Origin: Saccharum officinarum
Taxonomy: Eukaryota; Streptophyta; Magnoliopsida; Poales; Poaceae
DNA: 64,000 bases
Reading direction: 5' to 3'
Assembly: GCA_020631735.1 (NCBI GenBank)
Contig: CM036231.1
Span: 6,227,831 to 6,291,830, forward strand
Position 1 is the stretch's first letter, and each line of letters starts with the position of its first letter. The position numbers and the translations under genes were made by a program. Shown piece after piece: positions 45,508 through 56,206 of this stretch. A model generated the notes under the pieces. The model worked only from the letters and a program-made list of their open reading frames with translations, searched no databases and had not been told where the DNA came from.

Positions 45508-47151
45508 GCTTCCCGCTGATCGCCGTGGTTGCCTCTTGATCGCACTGCAATTCGAACTATGTCAAACTTCTTTTAGATCTTTTGTTGCTTCTGTGGCGGT
45601 TAAGTTTTGAACTTGTCTGTTCTGCTATAAATTCTGAAGTGTCGGTCTGCGTGTGATGGACATGAGATTTATATTCTCGCGCCAATGAAGTCTTAAGATA
45701 TTTTATAAGTTACTATGAGATGTTCCTACCTTTTTTGTTTGATTGCTTGTTATCTTGAATATGTGCATGTGACAGGGATTTGTGTGTTGTGTCTTGTATC
45801 TAAATTGCATGCTTATAAATCTATATTTAATTTGGTGTTGCTGTTAGGTTCATTGTGTCCTATGCAGATTAAATTTGTTTGGATTTCATTCCTTTAGTTT
45901 GCTATACAATTCAATGCTGCCTAGGTGTGTGGCTGTTAGCTAGGGCCACTGTGGTCTGGGTCGATGAAGTCTTATCAATCCGATGAGATTTAGCTACACA
46001 TTTTCAATTCAATTAGTGCATTTTTAGTGTACTGAATTGGCCATATTTGTTTGCCTCTATTGAACACTAACTTTACTTGGATTTGGGTTTACTTTCTAGT
46101 ATCACAATAACCTCAGATTAAATTATATTTTTGTTATAGCATAGCATTTTCCTACTTTCATATTTGCTAACACTTGTCCTCCATGTCATCAGCACTGTGG
46201 TATTTTCATTTCTTTGTTTCTATAGGAAACTTAGCTTGCTTTAATCTAGTCGTTTAATTTTGTTTCATTGAAGTAGTTGTTTAAAATGACTTGGTTTAAA
46301 ACTCATCGTTAAAGGCTGAAATCTTTCTATGATAGAAGTAAATAGTGATCTGTTGTTTGAAGTATTGTCAGTGGAATTTTTATTACTGTATTGATACGAG
46401 AATTTGTTAATATAACAACACTAAGCCTCGTGACTATTGATGATGTTATTGTAGAATGTGGCTTCTGTTTTATGAATATTGTTCAACTTGTTTCTTTAAA
46501 TCCATAAATGTAATTTTGTCCACCTGTTTTCTTTGATCACTGAAATTTTAGTGTGCTGGTGCTGTATTTTGGACCTGCTTCTAGATTTTTGTGAATCTCA
46601 GCATGATTAGTTTCACAAGACATGCTTGGTAAATTACCTGCTCTGTATTTTGGACCTGCTTCTAGATTTTTGTGAATCTCAGCATGGTTAGTTTCACAAG
46701 ACATGCTTATGAAATTACCTGCTGCCTTTATTTCTTTTGGTCAGTAGATGTTGAATATGGCAACTAGGGCCTGCTTGTTTTGTACTGCTGGAACTCCAAT
46801 TACACCTCCACCTTAGATTTAATGGAGCTAAGTAGGTGTTTATGTTTTGGGGGTGCAGAGTAGGTGTTTGTTTTTGGGGGGCAGAAAAGATGATTGTTGA
46901 AGAGCCCTGTGAGGTTGTAAGAATTACGGAATTAATAATTACACGACTTGATTAGCATCAGAAAACATTTGCTTTTGTCAAGCTTGTTTTGTGTATTGTT
47001 TGCCTCCAACATGTACAGATCTGTGGTTTAACTTTTTTAGATGGTTGCTTCTGTTGTGATTGAGCATTTAACTTACCAGGTATGCTAAAATTTTAAATGC
47101 TTTGGTCTGTGATGGACGTATGTCATTCTGGGGTCAATGAATTCTCACTTG
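45508..47151. other. RPS17 3' flank and intergenic sequence, no second gene
   Basis: The 3' UTR probably ends within the first 150-200 bases ('ctgctataaattctgaagtg' region). The rest is T-rich and non-coding. An 81-bp unit beginning ctgtattttggacctgcttc is tandemly duplicated at 46562-46642 and 46643-46723, with a few differences. A smaller duplication around 'gtaggtgtttatgttttggggg' lies near 46830-46885. Confidence 0.5.
46562..46723 (+). repeat. 81-bp tandem duplication
   Basis: Two head-to-tail copies starting ctgtattttggacctgcttc, at 46562 and 46643, with only a few substitutions between them. Non-coding. Confidence 0.9.
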
Positions 47152-47383
47152 CCCCTTGTTTAGATGACATCAAAATTCCAAGTTTTTTCATCACATCAAT
47201 TTTTAACTGCTTGCATGGAGTATTAAATGTAGGTAAAAAAAATAACTAATTACACAGTTTAGTTGTAAATCACGAGATGAATCTTTTGAGCCTAGTTGGT
47301 CCACGATTGGACAATATTTGTCAAATAAGACGAAAGTGATACTATTCATCGGGTTGAAATTTTTTCCCAATCTAAACAAGGGC
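47152..47383. mobile_element. CCTTGTTTAG-type MITE
   Basis: The ends CCCCTTGTTTAGAT and ATCTAAACAAGGG are inverted. Inner signatures are 'ttgcatggagtattaaat', 'cacgagatgaatcttttgagcc' and 'gtccacgattggacaa'. Non-coding. Confidence 0.75.
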
Positions 47384-47452
47384 TTGCTTTCGATAACTTA
47401 GCATGTATTCTTGGGCCAATGATTTCTCACTTGCTTTGATAACTTTGTATGA

Positions 47453-47690
47453 CGCCTTGTTTAGTTGGTAGGCTAAAGTTTTTTCACTCTCTCTCCATCA
47501 CATCAACTTTTGCACGCATGTCTAAAGCATTAAATATAGATTTAAAAAATAATTAATTGGACAGTTTAATTATAAATCACAAGATGAATCTTTTGAACCT
47601 AGTTAATCTATAATTAGATATTAATTGTCAAATACAAATGAAAGTGCTACCGTTAGAAAAATTTTAACTTTTCACTAACTAAACAAGGCC
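47453..47690. mobile_element. CCTTGTTTAG-type MITE
   Basis: The inverted ends are CGCCTTGTTTAGTT and AACTAAACAAGGCC, with TGA on both sides (47450-47452 and 47691-47693). The inner signatures are those of its neighbour, 70 bp away. Confidence 0.78.
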
Positions 47691-47775
47691 TGAGATGTGT
47701 ATTATTCGGACTGCTGAAATGTGAAAGGTTTCGTTATTGTCGACTGCTGAAATGTGGTGTAACGTGTGTTCTGCG

Positions 47776-48277
47776 TAAGGCTGGGTAACGAGCCAGTTCG
47801 GATCGGCTCGGCTCGTTCTGGCTCGTTAGGATAACGAGCCAGCTCGGCTCGGCTCGTTATCTTAACGAGCCAGAAGGCCAGCTCTGTTCGGCTCGTTACG
47901 AGCTCGAGCTGGCTCGTTAGACTCGCGAGCTAGGGGAAAAAAATACAAAATATAATATTTGTATTTATCTAAAGCATAAAAATATTAATAATATAAAAAT
48001 AATATATTCAATAGCCTTAAATCGAAGAAAATATTTATATGAGCTAACATATCATCTATTTGTGAAGTGCAAAACATGAAGTAATACAAAACTAATATAA
48101 GTTATGATGACTTTTTCTCTAAAACTACGGCTCGTTTGCTCACGAGCGGCTCACGAGCCAGCTCGAATTGGCTCGTTATAGCTAACGAGCTAAAATCCTG
48201 GCTCGGCTCGGCTCGTTATCATAACGAGCCGAGCCGAGCCAGCCACGAGCCGAGCGAGCTAACGAGCTTTGAGTTTT
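47776..48277. repeat. GGCTCGTTA/TAACGAGCC palindromic repeat element
   Basis: Two clusters of the alternating words GGCTCGTT, AACGAGCC and GGCTCGGCTCG (47790-47935 and 48128-48270) flank an AT-rich centre. They look like the subterminal repeats of a non-autonomous DNA transposon. The very ends do not form a clear inverted pair, so the copy may be truncated. ORFs at 48136-48375 are repeat-derived. Confidence 0.6.
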
Positions 48278-48419
48278 TCGTCCAATGGTTGGCCATGGTG
48301 CCGGTGTTAAATAGTCCAGGCGTAATTTCGACCTGCAAATGCGTATACAGCAGCTCAACACGTCATACACGATAGAAGTTTTGTTTTACACTTCTCTTAC
48401 GCAAGCGTTCATGTTCTTA

Positions 48420-48765
48420 GGCTATTCCGACTCTAAATCCATCCTTTAAAAGAAATATTCCGTCCTAATCATCTATATTCTCTCCTCTATATCTAGGACT
48501 CCCGCAATCATCATGCTCTATATCTTATACTCTATATCAACTACTAACGTAGGGTCTACATATCATACTCTATTTTTTTCTTCCCTTCTTTTCTCTCTCC
48601 ACGGGCATACAAGCAGCGGATAGCAGCGCTGGGCCCGCTCGGTACGCTACATCCTCTACTGCGCTAGAAATAGCGGACTGCGCTGGGATAGCGCACGCCT
48701 AGCGGACGGCGCTGCGGCGCCTGTTCCGCTATTGGCGTCCTGCAGGAAGCGCGCAGCGGACAGCC
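48420..48765. mobile_element. Tourist-like MITE, TTA duplication
   Basis: It begins GGCTATTCCGACTC and ends GCGGACAGCC, with TTA on each side (48417-48419 and 48766-48768). The interior has 'tctctcctctatatct' runs and a GC-rich right half. It is the same family as 54102-54449. Non-coding. Confidence 0.8.
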
Positions 48766-48883
48766 TTAATTTTCGGCCTCGGGCAACATGGAAAGGGGAG
48801 TAGAAGACTTCTGTAGCTGAAGCAAAGCGACAGAGAGCCGGTATATCCTGGCGTGCTGATCTTGTCACAGAAAAATGCACTAA

Positions 48884-49127
48884 GGCCTGGTTTAGATGGC
48901 GCCCAAATTCTAAATTTTTACACTCTCTCTCCATCGCATCGAATCTTTGAACATATGCATGAAGCATTAAATATAGATAAAAAATAACTAATTATATAGT
49001 TTGGTTGTAAATCACGAGACGAATCTTTTAAGCCAAATTAGTTCTTGATTGGACACTAATTGCTAAATACAAACGAGAGTGCTACAATAGCCAAATTTTA
49101 TTTATTTTTTTGCATCTAAACACCCCC
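48884..49127. mobile_element. CCTTGTTTAG-type MITE
   Basis: It starts GGCCTGGTTTAGATGG and ends CATCTAAACACCCCC. Inner 'catgaagcattaaatataga' and 'cacgagacgaatctttta' match the family. It is only about 120 bp from the Tourist-like copy. Confidence 0.75.
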
Positions 49128-51369
49128 AAATATTGTTTTCCATGCGTCATTTGGTCATTGTAGACCCATATTTCGTCTTGAATTTCAAGGGATTGACTCG
49201 AAACTATCCACCGAGTTGTATGCCGAAGACAACACTTCCTGTATTAGTGTATTTCCAGCAGAGCATAAATATCTTTAGAGAAGTTATAATAAAAAAATAT
49301 AATCATCAACATTGATCAGATGGAGAATCATTTTCAGGACTCCAACTCTACAAGGCTACAATACCCATGAGGCCATGACCGTGAATCCTGTGTCTTGCCA
49401 GAATGAATCCTCTCTCCTGCCAGAATGATTGCTATCGTGAATCCTATCTCTTGCCAGAATGATTGCTATGGTGCGGTGCTCTCCACTCCACTAGCCTTGC
49501 CGGCCTTATAAACTTTGGTTCCGAGGAGACGACGACTCCATGTTCCAGGTCAACTCGGGTCTCCGCCCCAGCTAGAGGAGCTCGAGAGCAGCTTGCCCGC
49601 GCACCTCTCGCCGCAACGTCCTGTGCTCGCCGGCCGGACGGGCGGCGGCGCTACCGCGCTAGCACCACGGCAGGCCGGCAGCCGTCAGGTTTGCCCAGTG
49701 GTGTCCTTAGTTCCTCTGGCCTCTCCGTCTCAGCTTTCATTCCTCTCGCTCTGGTCAGCTGCATCTTCCGCTAATTTTGCTCGCTCGGCGTATTCTGGAC
49801 TCGATAGGTACTTCCTTTCACAGCACATAGCAGTCCGATTCTTGTAGGACAAAGATTGGAATAGGTGACTTATAGATCTGGCCATCTGCTTATAACAAAG
49901 TAAAGGTGATCACTGATCAGGTGATGTACATAGCCTGATTTAGGATGACTAATTTCTTGGTGTGGGCAACATGCTTGGTGAGAAAAAAGAGAGAGAGAGG
50001 TATTGTTAACTTATTTACAAGCGAGGTAAGGTAAGGGTCTGATGTTGCGTTCTACTGTAATTTAACGCTATGGTTGCACCGTAATATCATCTGGCTCTCG
50101 CTAGCTTGTGTACAAAAGCAGACATGTGCCAGTCGCTGCTGGCCGGGTCAATTGTGCATGCATCAGAACTTGATGAAACTGAAAAGATCAAGTACTGGAT
50201 TACGATTTATGACCGCCACGGGCCAAAAAGCTTGACTCGATTTTTTTTAATTTTGAGAGGAAAGCTCGACTTGATTAGAAGGGCTCAATAATCTCAATCT
50301 AGGAAAGTAGTTAGTGGACCCTGGAACCCTGTAGTGCAACAAACATCCATTTCTACTTTTCTTCTCTTTTCTTCTCATCTACTAGTAGAATACAGTGGCA
50401 TCTCACAAAATGAAAGATTTGATCGGTTTTCTTTGGACATGTGTAGATTCGAAAACATCAAACATGGGCAAAATCCTGCATACCACTACTGAATGTTGAT
50501 TACTGCATCCACTATCCCAATGGAAATTTATCGATGATACCTTAAGCACCACGACATTTCTGAAACCTTGATTTCCCTAATCAATACATTCACGATTACC
50601 GTTTCATATCCGCGGAGAATGAGGATAACTAACCTGATCCATGCTTCTTTGTTTGGCTCTGAATGGCTGAATTTGTGTCATATACATATGTCTCATTTAG
50701 AGTCCGCTTAGGGTCATTATTAGCAGAACCATATGTGATTTTTTTTCCTGTGTCGTTAATGATAACTGTGCCTTAAAGAGCTAGTAAAACTAATGGCAAA
50801 CAATGACAATCATTTGAAAATGTGCTGATTAGGTATCTTACTAGTATTTAAGAATGAGTGAAATGCATAGATTTTTTTTCCAAGAAAGACAATGCGAACA
50901 CTAGCTACTAATAAGGTTCCCAGTTTATTTTAAACCGCATATGAATCGATGTTTCAGCAAGCGTATGAACATCTCTAGATTACTGCAAGTAGTACATAAG
51001 AAGATAATATATAATTCTATTGAAATGATGACATGATGTGATATAATACTGAACCTATGACTTAGAGAGCGAAATTGATCCATGCTTCTTGGACAGTGAC
51101 ACACGACAAAATCTTGGCTTCTATTTATGCTTCTCTTTTGACCAAGTTCCGGACAAAATCTGTTTATGCGCTAATGCAAACTAGATGCTGTACTTTACCA
51201 TTACAATGATAGCCTTTAGGTATTATTACACGTATAGAGTAGTAGACTTAAGAGACCGGTGAAACTTGAAAGTGACGAGCATATCCAACCACCGAAGCAC
51301 TGCCATCTCCCAACTTTTTCCATGCCAATTAATTTCCTCCTCCAAAGCCCAATCCTCCGTACTTGCACC
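49128..51369. other. Intergenic, no gene supported
   Basis: A 400-bp GC-rich island (49460-49850) with 'ccttataaactttgg' at its left could be a promoter plus untranslated first exon, but I see no coding exon to pair it with. The rest is AT-rich and featureless. Confidence 0.4.
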
Positions 51370-51484
51370 ATAAATAAGACCAGGGCCGGAAGCCCGGAGG
51401 CACCTCCCGTTCCACTCCCTCGCTCGCTCGTTCCCATCGCTGAGATCAGCACGAATCCACGAGAACAAGAAACCACACACCCCC

Positions 51485-52090
51485 ATGGCGGCCTCAGCTG
51501 GGAACATCGCTTGCTTCGCCCTGCTCGTGTCGATCTTGGCTCTCCAAGTTCCATCCTGCATCGACCAGCAGGGTACTACTAGTGCGGGCACCACTACCAC
51601 GGCATCCCCGTCCGCTCCGCCTCCCCTCTTCGACGACGGCGCTCTGAAGGCGGCCATGCTGGCGCTGGCCGGGATGGATGCCGTCCTCATCGCCGCGGCG
51701 GTCATCTACAGCCACCACACGCAACACGCCGCCGGCGCGGGCGGAGGCAACAGGCGCATCTCGGAGCTCGCCTTCTTCGTCTTATGCCTGCAGGTTGGCG
51801 TCCTCCAGTTCGTCCTGTTCGTGCAGGAGCCTGCAGCAGCAGCTCGTGCGCTTGGCAGCAGTGCTGCCCGTGCTTTGCCCTGCGTTGCCTCGGTCACCTT
51901 CTTCCTGGGCGTCACCCTCATCTATGCGCACGTGGGCCACGGCGGCGGAGCGGCCGGAGGTGCTGTCGCTGGCCACGGACCGGTCCCGGCGCCCGCCACC
52001 GTCAGGCTTCTTGCCGATATGACGCTCGGGGCTGCATTAGTCTGCCTGATGAGCATCATCCTCGCCTTGCTGTACATCAACACCAAGTGA
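51485..52090 (+). CDS. Multi-pass membrane protein of unknown function (paralogue 2)
   Basis: 201 residues. The N-terminal hydrophobic segment (residues 6-24) could be a signal peptide, with AxxC-like LQVPSCIDQ after it. A Thr/Ser/Pro-rich linker follows, then segments at about 54-74, 93-111, 127-151 and 176-197. The second to last segments align with those of 12199-12819 (shared LFDDGA/LFDSAA, IYSHH/IYHH, NRRIS/GRRSIS and ALP-x2-A-x-VTFF-x-G). The stop is TGA immediately after Lys, as in the paralogue. The promoter has a TATA-like ataaata (51370-51376), about 110 bp before the ATG. No catalytic motif is seen and the family is unknown to me. The long minus-strand frame (51226-51705) is a shadow. 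Confidence 0.8.
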   Translation: MAASAGNIACFALLVSILALQVPSCIDQQGTTSAGTTTTASPSAPPPLFDDGALKAAMLALAGMDAVLIAAAVIYSHHTQHAAGAGGGNRRISELAFFVLCLQVGVLQFVLFVQEPAAAARALGSSAARALPCVASVTFFLGVTLIYAHVGHGGGAAGGAVAGHGPVPAPATVRLLADMTLGAALVCLMSIILALLYINTK

Positions 52091-52619
52091 GTTCATTTCC
52101 TTAGATTATGATTTATGAACATACAGACATACTCTACTGTCGTTCTCTTTATTCCTGGGATTTGGGCTCCTCAAATCAAGATATTTCAATTGGAATTCTG
52201 AAGCGGGATCGTATACCCATCCGCTTGAGGAAGGGGATACGTTATACGTACCCCGTTGGGCTCGACAGACGAAAGAGACGTGGCGCGGTTTCTTTGGGGA
52301 GCAGGAGCACAGCTACACGGCCGCTTGCTGGTCCTGGACTCCTGGCCCCTCCTGGGGCTTGGCCGGCCGCTTGTGGGAGGGTTTCTGATCTTGTTCTTGG
52401 CATTGGTTGGAGGAGCCACTTATCGAGGGCGCTTACATACATGTTGCAGGAGCTGAATTCGACTTGTCAATCAGCTCTTTCACTGACCTTTTTTTCCCTT
52501 TAAATCCAACATCTTTACAGTAGCTGAATCTGTTTCCTCTTTGCAATGTTCAGTTATTTTGGTATTATTACATGCTCAGAAATTCCCTGAATGTTCGTTA
52601 TCACTTTTTCTGCATGCAG
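52087..52619 (+). other. Predicted intron splitting the last lysine codon of paralogue 2
   Basis: The donor CCAA|GTGAGTT begins at 52087, inside the Lys-stop pair (AAG TGA). The acceptor tgcatgcag ends at 52619 and is followed by GTGA, so splicing again yields AAG TGA. The arrangement equals that of the paralogue at 12.2 kb. The untranslated exon 2 would start at 52620. Open frames in the intron (52108-52503) are not called. Confidence 0.5.
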
Positions 52620-52899
52620 GTGACAATTGAGGCGTAGCTAGCATTTCCTTTGAGCAACCAGAACCAGATTACTGCCATTTCCGATTCAACATTTACAGTT
52701 ATAATTTCCTCAAAAAAACATTTACAGCTGTAACATCGTTGCTACAGTAAAAACATGCATCCACGATTCCCTCATGCACGGTGTTAGGTTCTACATGCTG
52801 ACAGTTGCTTGTTCTTGTTGATTGTAGTTTAGTCAGCTAGATTAATGGTAGCCATATGATGATGGGCCTGTTGATCTTGTTTGATCGTTTACGGCTCAT

Positions 52900-53203
52900 T
52901 GATGTACTACCATGGCCAATCATGGGATCGTTATTATATTATTGCTGGTTCTATACCCTGAGGATATATTGAACTGAGAATTACCTATACTACTTGCATA
53001 GTTTGGTGAACCATCTGATCTTATGGTTCGTGCATTGGCGTACTATGAGTCTATGACCTGGCGATAATAAAAATCTCCTGAAAAATTAAATGCCTTCTAT
53101 TGGCGTACTATGGTTCGTGCATGGGCTATTTTTTTTTAAAAAAAAAGGCGAGTTCATTGATTCATTCACATAACGATGAACGTTTGAGACAAAAAAAAAA
53201 GTA
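52900..53203. other. 3' flank of paralogue 2, no gene seen
   Basis: AT-rich, with 'ggcgtactatg' repeated near 53036 and 53101 and a poly-T/poly-A stretch at 53129-53145. Confidence 0.4.
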
Positions 53204-53453
53204 CTTCCTCCATTTAGAAAAGAATGCAATTACGTGTTGCGTGCCGTTAAAAGTAGTTTATATTTGACCAAATTTTTAGTAAATACTATTTACATTTATG
53301 GCTCCAAAATAATTTATTATGAAAATACGTTTCATAATTAATCTAATAATATTTATTTCATATCATACATATTAATACTTTTTTATCTATAATTAATCAA
53401 ATTTAAGATACTGAACCATATCACCTTGCTAGAATTGCATTCTACGGAGGGAG
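53204..53453. mobile_element. Stowaway MITE, TA duplication
   Basis: 250 bp. The left end is CTTCCTCCATTTAGAAAAG and the right end CTACGGAGGGAG, the Stowaway CTCCCTCCGT type. TA lies on both sides (53202-53203 and 53454-53455). AT-rich and non-coding. Confidence 0.85.
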
Positions 53454-53504
53454 TAGAAGCAAAGCAGTGCATCGAGGGATGATGCTACAGACCTGCAGCA
53501 GTTT

Positions 53505-53732
53505 GGTTGGTACTAAATGTCGGCAAATGCATGGAGTACTAAATGTAGATGAAATCAAAAACTAATAGCACAGTTTTGTTGTACTTTGCGAGACGAACAT
53601 TTTGAGTCTAATTAATCAATTTTTGAACAATTTTTTACACTAAAAAAACAAAACACGCTACAGTGTTCCGACCAGAACACTGTAGCGCGCAGTGCCGATT
53701 CGGCGTTCCCAAGTCGGGAACTAAACACGGCC
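53505..53732. mobile_element. Partial MITE (tttgagtctaattaat type)
   Basis: The right end GGGAACTAAACACGGCC is clear; the left end is not. Inner 'tgcatggagtactaaatgta' and 'gagacgaacattttgagtct' show it is a relative of 54526-54790. Confidence 0.6.
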
Positions 53733-53790
53733 AATGAGGACAAAATCAACAAGAACCGATGAACGTAAATGTTCCCAACTCCTGATCATA

Positions 53791-54029
53791 GGGGACGTTT
53801 AGATCCAAAATATTTGGAATTTTGATACTGTAGCACTTTCGTTTGTATTTGGCAATTAGTGTCCAATCATGGACTAATTAGACTCAAAAGATTCGTCTCG
53901 TGATTTACAACCAAATTGTGTAATTAGTTATTTCTTTTACCTATATTAAGTGCTCTATACATACGTCTAAAGATTAATGTGATGAAGAGAGTGTAAAAAT
54001 TTGGAATTTTAAAGTGAACTAAACACCCC
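53791..54029. mobile_element. CCTTGTTTAG-type MITE, reverse orientation
   Basis: The ends are GGGGACGTTTAGATCC and GAACTAAACACCCC. The inner signatures are reversed ('gtccaatcatggactaa', 'gattcgtctcgtgattt'). Confidence 0.72.
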
Positions 54030-54101
54030 ATGCTCCCTCCGTCCCAAACAGCAGTCGTCCGAGCATTTAAAAAAAGTAGTACTAGAAAGGATGACGTTTT
54101 A

Positions 54102-54449
54102 GCCTATCTGCACTCGTCCACGTCTATTTTCATCTCTAAAAAAAATATTCTATCCTAGTCATCGAGATTCTCTACTCTATATCCATTTCTCCCGCACATA
54201 TATTATCTCTATCACATACTCTATACCCACTATTCCATATTTTATTCCACTTTCTCTCCCTTCTCTCTCCCCCAACTCTCTGTTTCTCTTCTGCTATAGT
54301 GTTTAGAGTGTGTGTACACTGAAACTCTGGCTATAGCGCGCGACCGGCCGGCCGCTACGCGCCCGTGCGCGATACAGGCGCGCGGTGCGGACGCGCGCAC
54401 GCTACGCCTGGCGTAGCGGCCGGTTTCGCGGTCCGCGGTGCGGACAACC
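54102..54449. mobile_element. Tourist-like MITE, TTA duplication
   Basis: It begins GCCTATCTGCACTCG and ends GGTGCGGACAACC, with TTA on each side (54099-54101 and 54450-54452). The right third is very GC-rich with alternating CG. Same family as 48420-48765. Confidence 0.8.
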
Positions 54450-54525
54450 TTAGCTCCTGCTGCTAGCTCCTACAGTATACTAGAGTACAACATCCGTCCA
54501 TCAGTCATCTCCTGTCGTCCACTAT

Positions 54526-54790
54526 GGCCGTGTTTAGATGCGAAGTTTGGGCGCGCTACAGTGTTCCTGTCGGAACACTGTAGCACGTTTTGTTTTTAGT
54601 GCAAAAAATTATCCAAAAATTGATTAATTAGACTCAAAATGTTCGTCTCGCAAAGTATAACAAAATTGTGCAATTAGTTTTTGATTTCATCTACATTTAA
54701 TACTTCATGCATTTGCCGATATTTTAATGTGATGGGGAATCTCCTTTTTTATAGTGAAAATTTGGGGAGGAATTGAGAACTAAACAAGGG
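54526..54790. mobile_element. CCTTGTTTAG-type MITE, reverse orientation
   Basis: The ends are GGCCGTGTTTAGATGCG and AACTAAACAAGGG, with TAT on both sides (54523-54525 and 54791-54793). A 'gttccgaca' type inner palindrome (acagtgttcctgtcggaacactgt) is present. Confidence 0.75.
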
Positions 54791-54984
54791 TATAGGAATG
54801 AAAAAAGGTAAAAGAAACAGACGGTGTGGCCGTGTGGGAGGAGGCTCCCAGCCAGCCAGAGCGCTGCTCCCAGGCTGCATGCGCGCTACACTCTGCAGAC
54901 ATCGTCAGGCAAGATTTCCGTAGGGGTTGCAGCGGCTTTCTGCGTCTACCTTGGTCTCTGGGACAGCATCCTGAACGACTTTTA

Positions 54985-55223
54985 GTCCCGGTTTAGTTTC
55001 CCTCAAAATTCAAGTTTTTTCACTTTTTCTATCACATCAATTTGTAGCCATTTGTATGGAGTATTAAATATAGGTAAAAAAAATAACTAATTACACAGTT
55101 TAGTTGAAAATCACGAGATAAATCTTTTGAGCCTAGTTGGTCCACGATTGGACAATATTTGTCAAATAAGACGAAAGTGGTACTATTCATCAGTTTGAAA
55201 TTTTTTTCAATCTAAACCAGGCC
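54985..55223. mobile_element. CCTTGTTTAG-type MITE
   Basis: The ends are GTCCCGGTTTAGTTTCC and ATCTAAACCAGGCC, with TTA on both sides (54982-54984 and 55224-55226). The inner sequence is very close to 47152-47383. Confidence 0.78.
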
Positions 55224-55251
55224 TTAATCTGGAACGGAGGGAGTAAGCATT

Positions 55252-55380
55252 GGCCCCGTTCGGCTGGAATTATAAGCTGGCTGAAAAACACTGTTGGCTG
55301 ATTTTTTGTGAGAGAAAAATACTGTTCCGGCTGAAAAAACAAGCCAAATAAGACGGATTATAAGCCAGATAAACAAGGCC
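55252..55380. mobile_element. Short MITE, GGCCCCGTTCGGCT ends (copy 2)
   Basis: 129 bp, the inverted relative of 11464-11593. It starts GGCCCCGTTCGGCTGG and ends ATAAACAAGGCC, with ATT on both sides. Only about 28 bp separate it from the preceding MITE. Confidence 0.75.
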
Positions 55381-56137
55381 ATTATTAATAGTATCTTGAG
55401 TTATTGACTACCTGTTCTGATTTTCCTGGGAGCCATCGGTCTTTCACATAGGTTGAATGAATGAACCATGAACGTCACGACTCGTGCGCTCGCTGGATGG
55501 ATTCGGTTGCGGACGAATAAAGGTTCTTCCCATTTGCTTTCCGTCTCTGTCTCATGCGTCAAATATAAATCCTATACTAGTATACAGTACGTAACAAGCA
55601 AGGCCACTGACGAACTGTCCCTGGATTTGGGATGTGCGTGATCGATCCTCTCATGCGTCAAATATAAATCCTATACATACAGCAGCAGTGGACAACATCA
55701 GCCAGGACCAGGAGGATCGAGACCGACGAATTGACGAAGGCGATCGAGCAGAGGCCGCCGGGTTCAGGCGCCTAGCAGATATGCAAATCCTCGCTGGAGC
55801 GCACCGCCGAGGGAGGACTCATCAACAAGCACTAGCAGATTTCGGTTGACTGCGTAATTGTGAGGTGAATGAATGGCTTGCTCGCCCGGTCTGGTCTGGT
55901 CTTGCCAAGAAAGGCGCCACTCTTTGTCTTTGCCCCAGCAAACTGCTCGCCTCTTTGGTTCGATGCCTACTTAAAGCTGGATCAGAAAATGGAAGACAGA
56001 GCTATGCTTATCACTTATCAGTCGTTTGCTTTGGGCAGATGGACTCCTCTACGGTGCATCTGGGCCTGCACGTCTGCAACACTGGAAAGGCCGGTTGGGT
56101 TGTTTTCTTTGTTTTTTTAAAATTGAAAGGTTTGGGT
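55381..56137. other. Intergenic, no gene supported
   Basis: A 26-bp direct repeat (ctcatgcgtcaaatataaat and six further bases) occurs at 55551-55576 and 55650-55675. The ORFs at 55634-56244 lack motifs. Confidence 0.4.
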
Positions 56138-56206
56138 TGTTAATTGTAGGAAGTAAGAATAGGAGCCAACAACGATCTGTGTTGATCTCTTCGTGTATGT
56201 ATAGAT
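56138..56206 (-). repeat. Outer part of the older copia LTR, split by the young element
   Basis: TGTTAATTG on the plus strand (minus-strand end CAATTAACA) is a plausible LTR terminus for the minus-strand copia element whose LTR begins at 62791. The young element's TAGAT duplication joins this piece to 62655-62791. Rebuilt length would be about 200 bp, normal for short-LTR copia elements. Inferred. Confidence 0.5.

Noticed and set aside
49463..49847. Possible small gene with TATA-like sequence
   Set aside because: Two overlapping frames of equal quality and no homologue recognised; at most an untranslated exon, so mentioned only in the intergenic entry.
51226..51705. Minus-strand frame over the paralogue 2 promoter and exon
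   Set aside because: Antisense shadow, low complexity, no motif.
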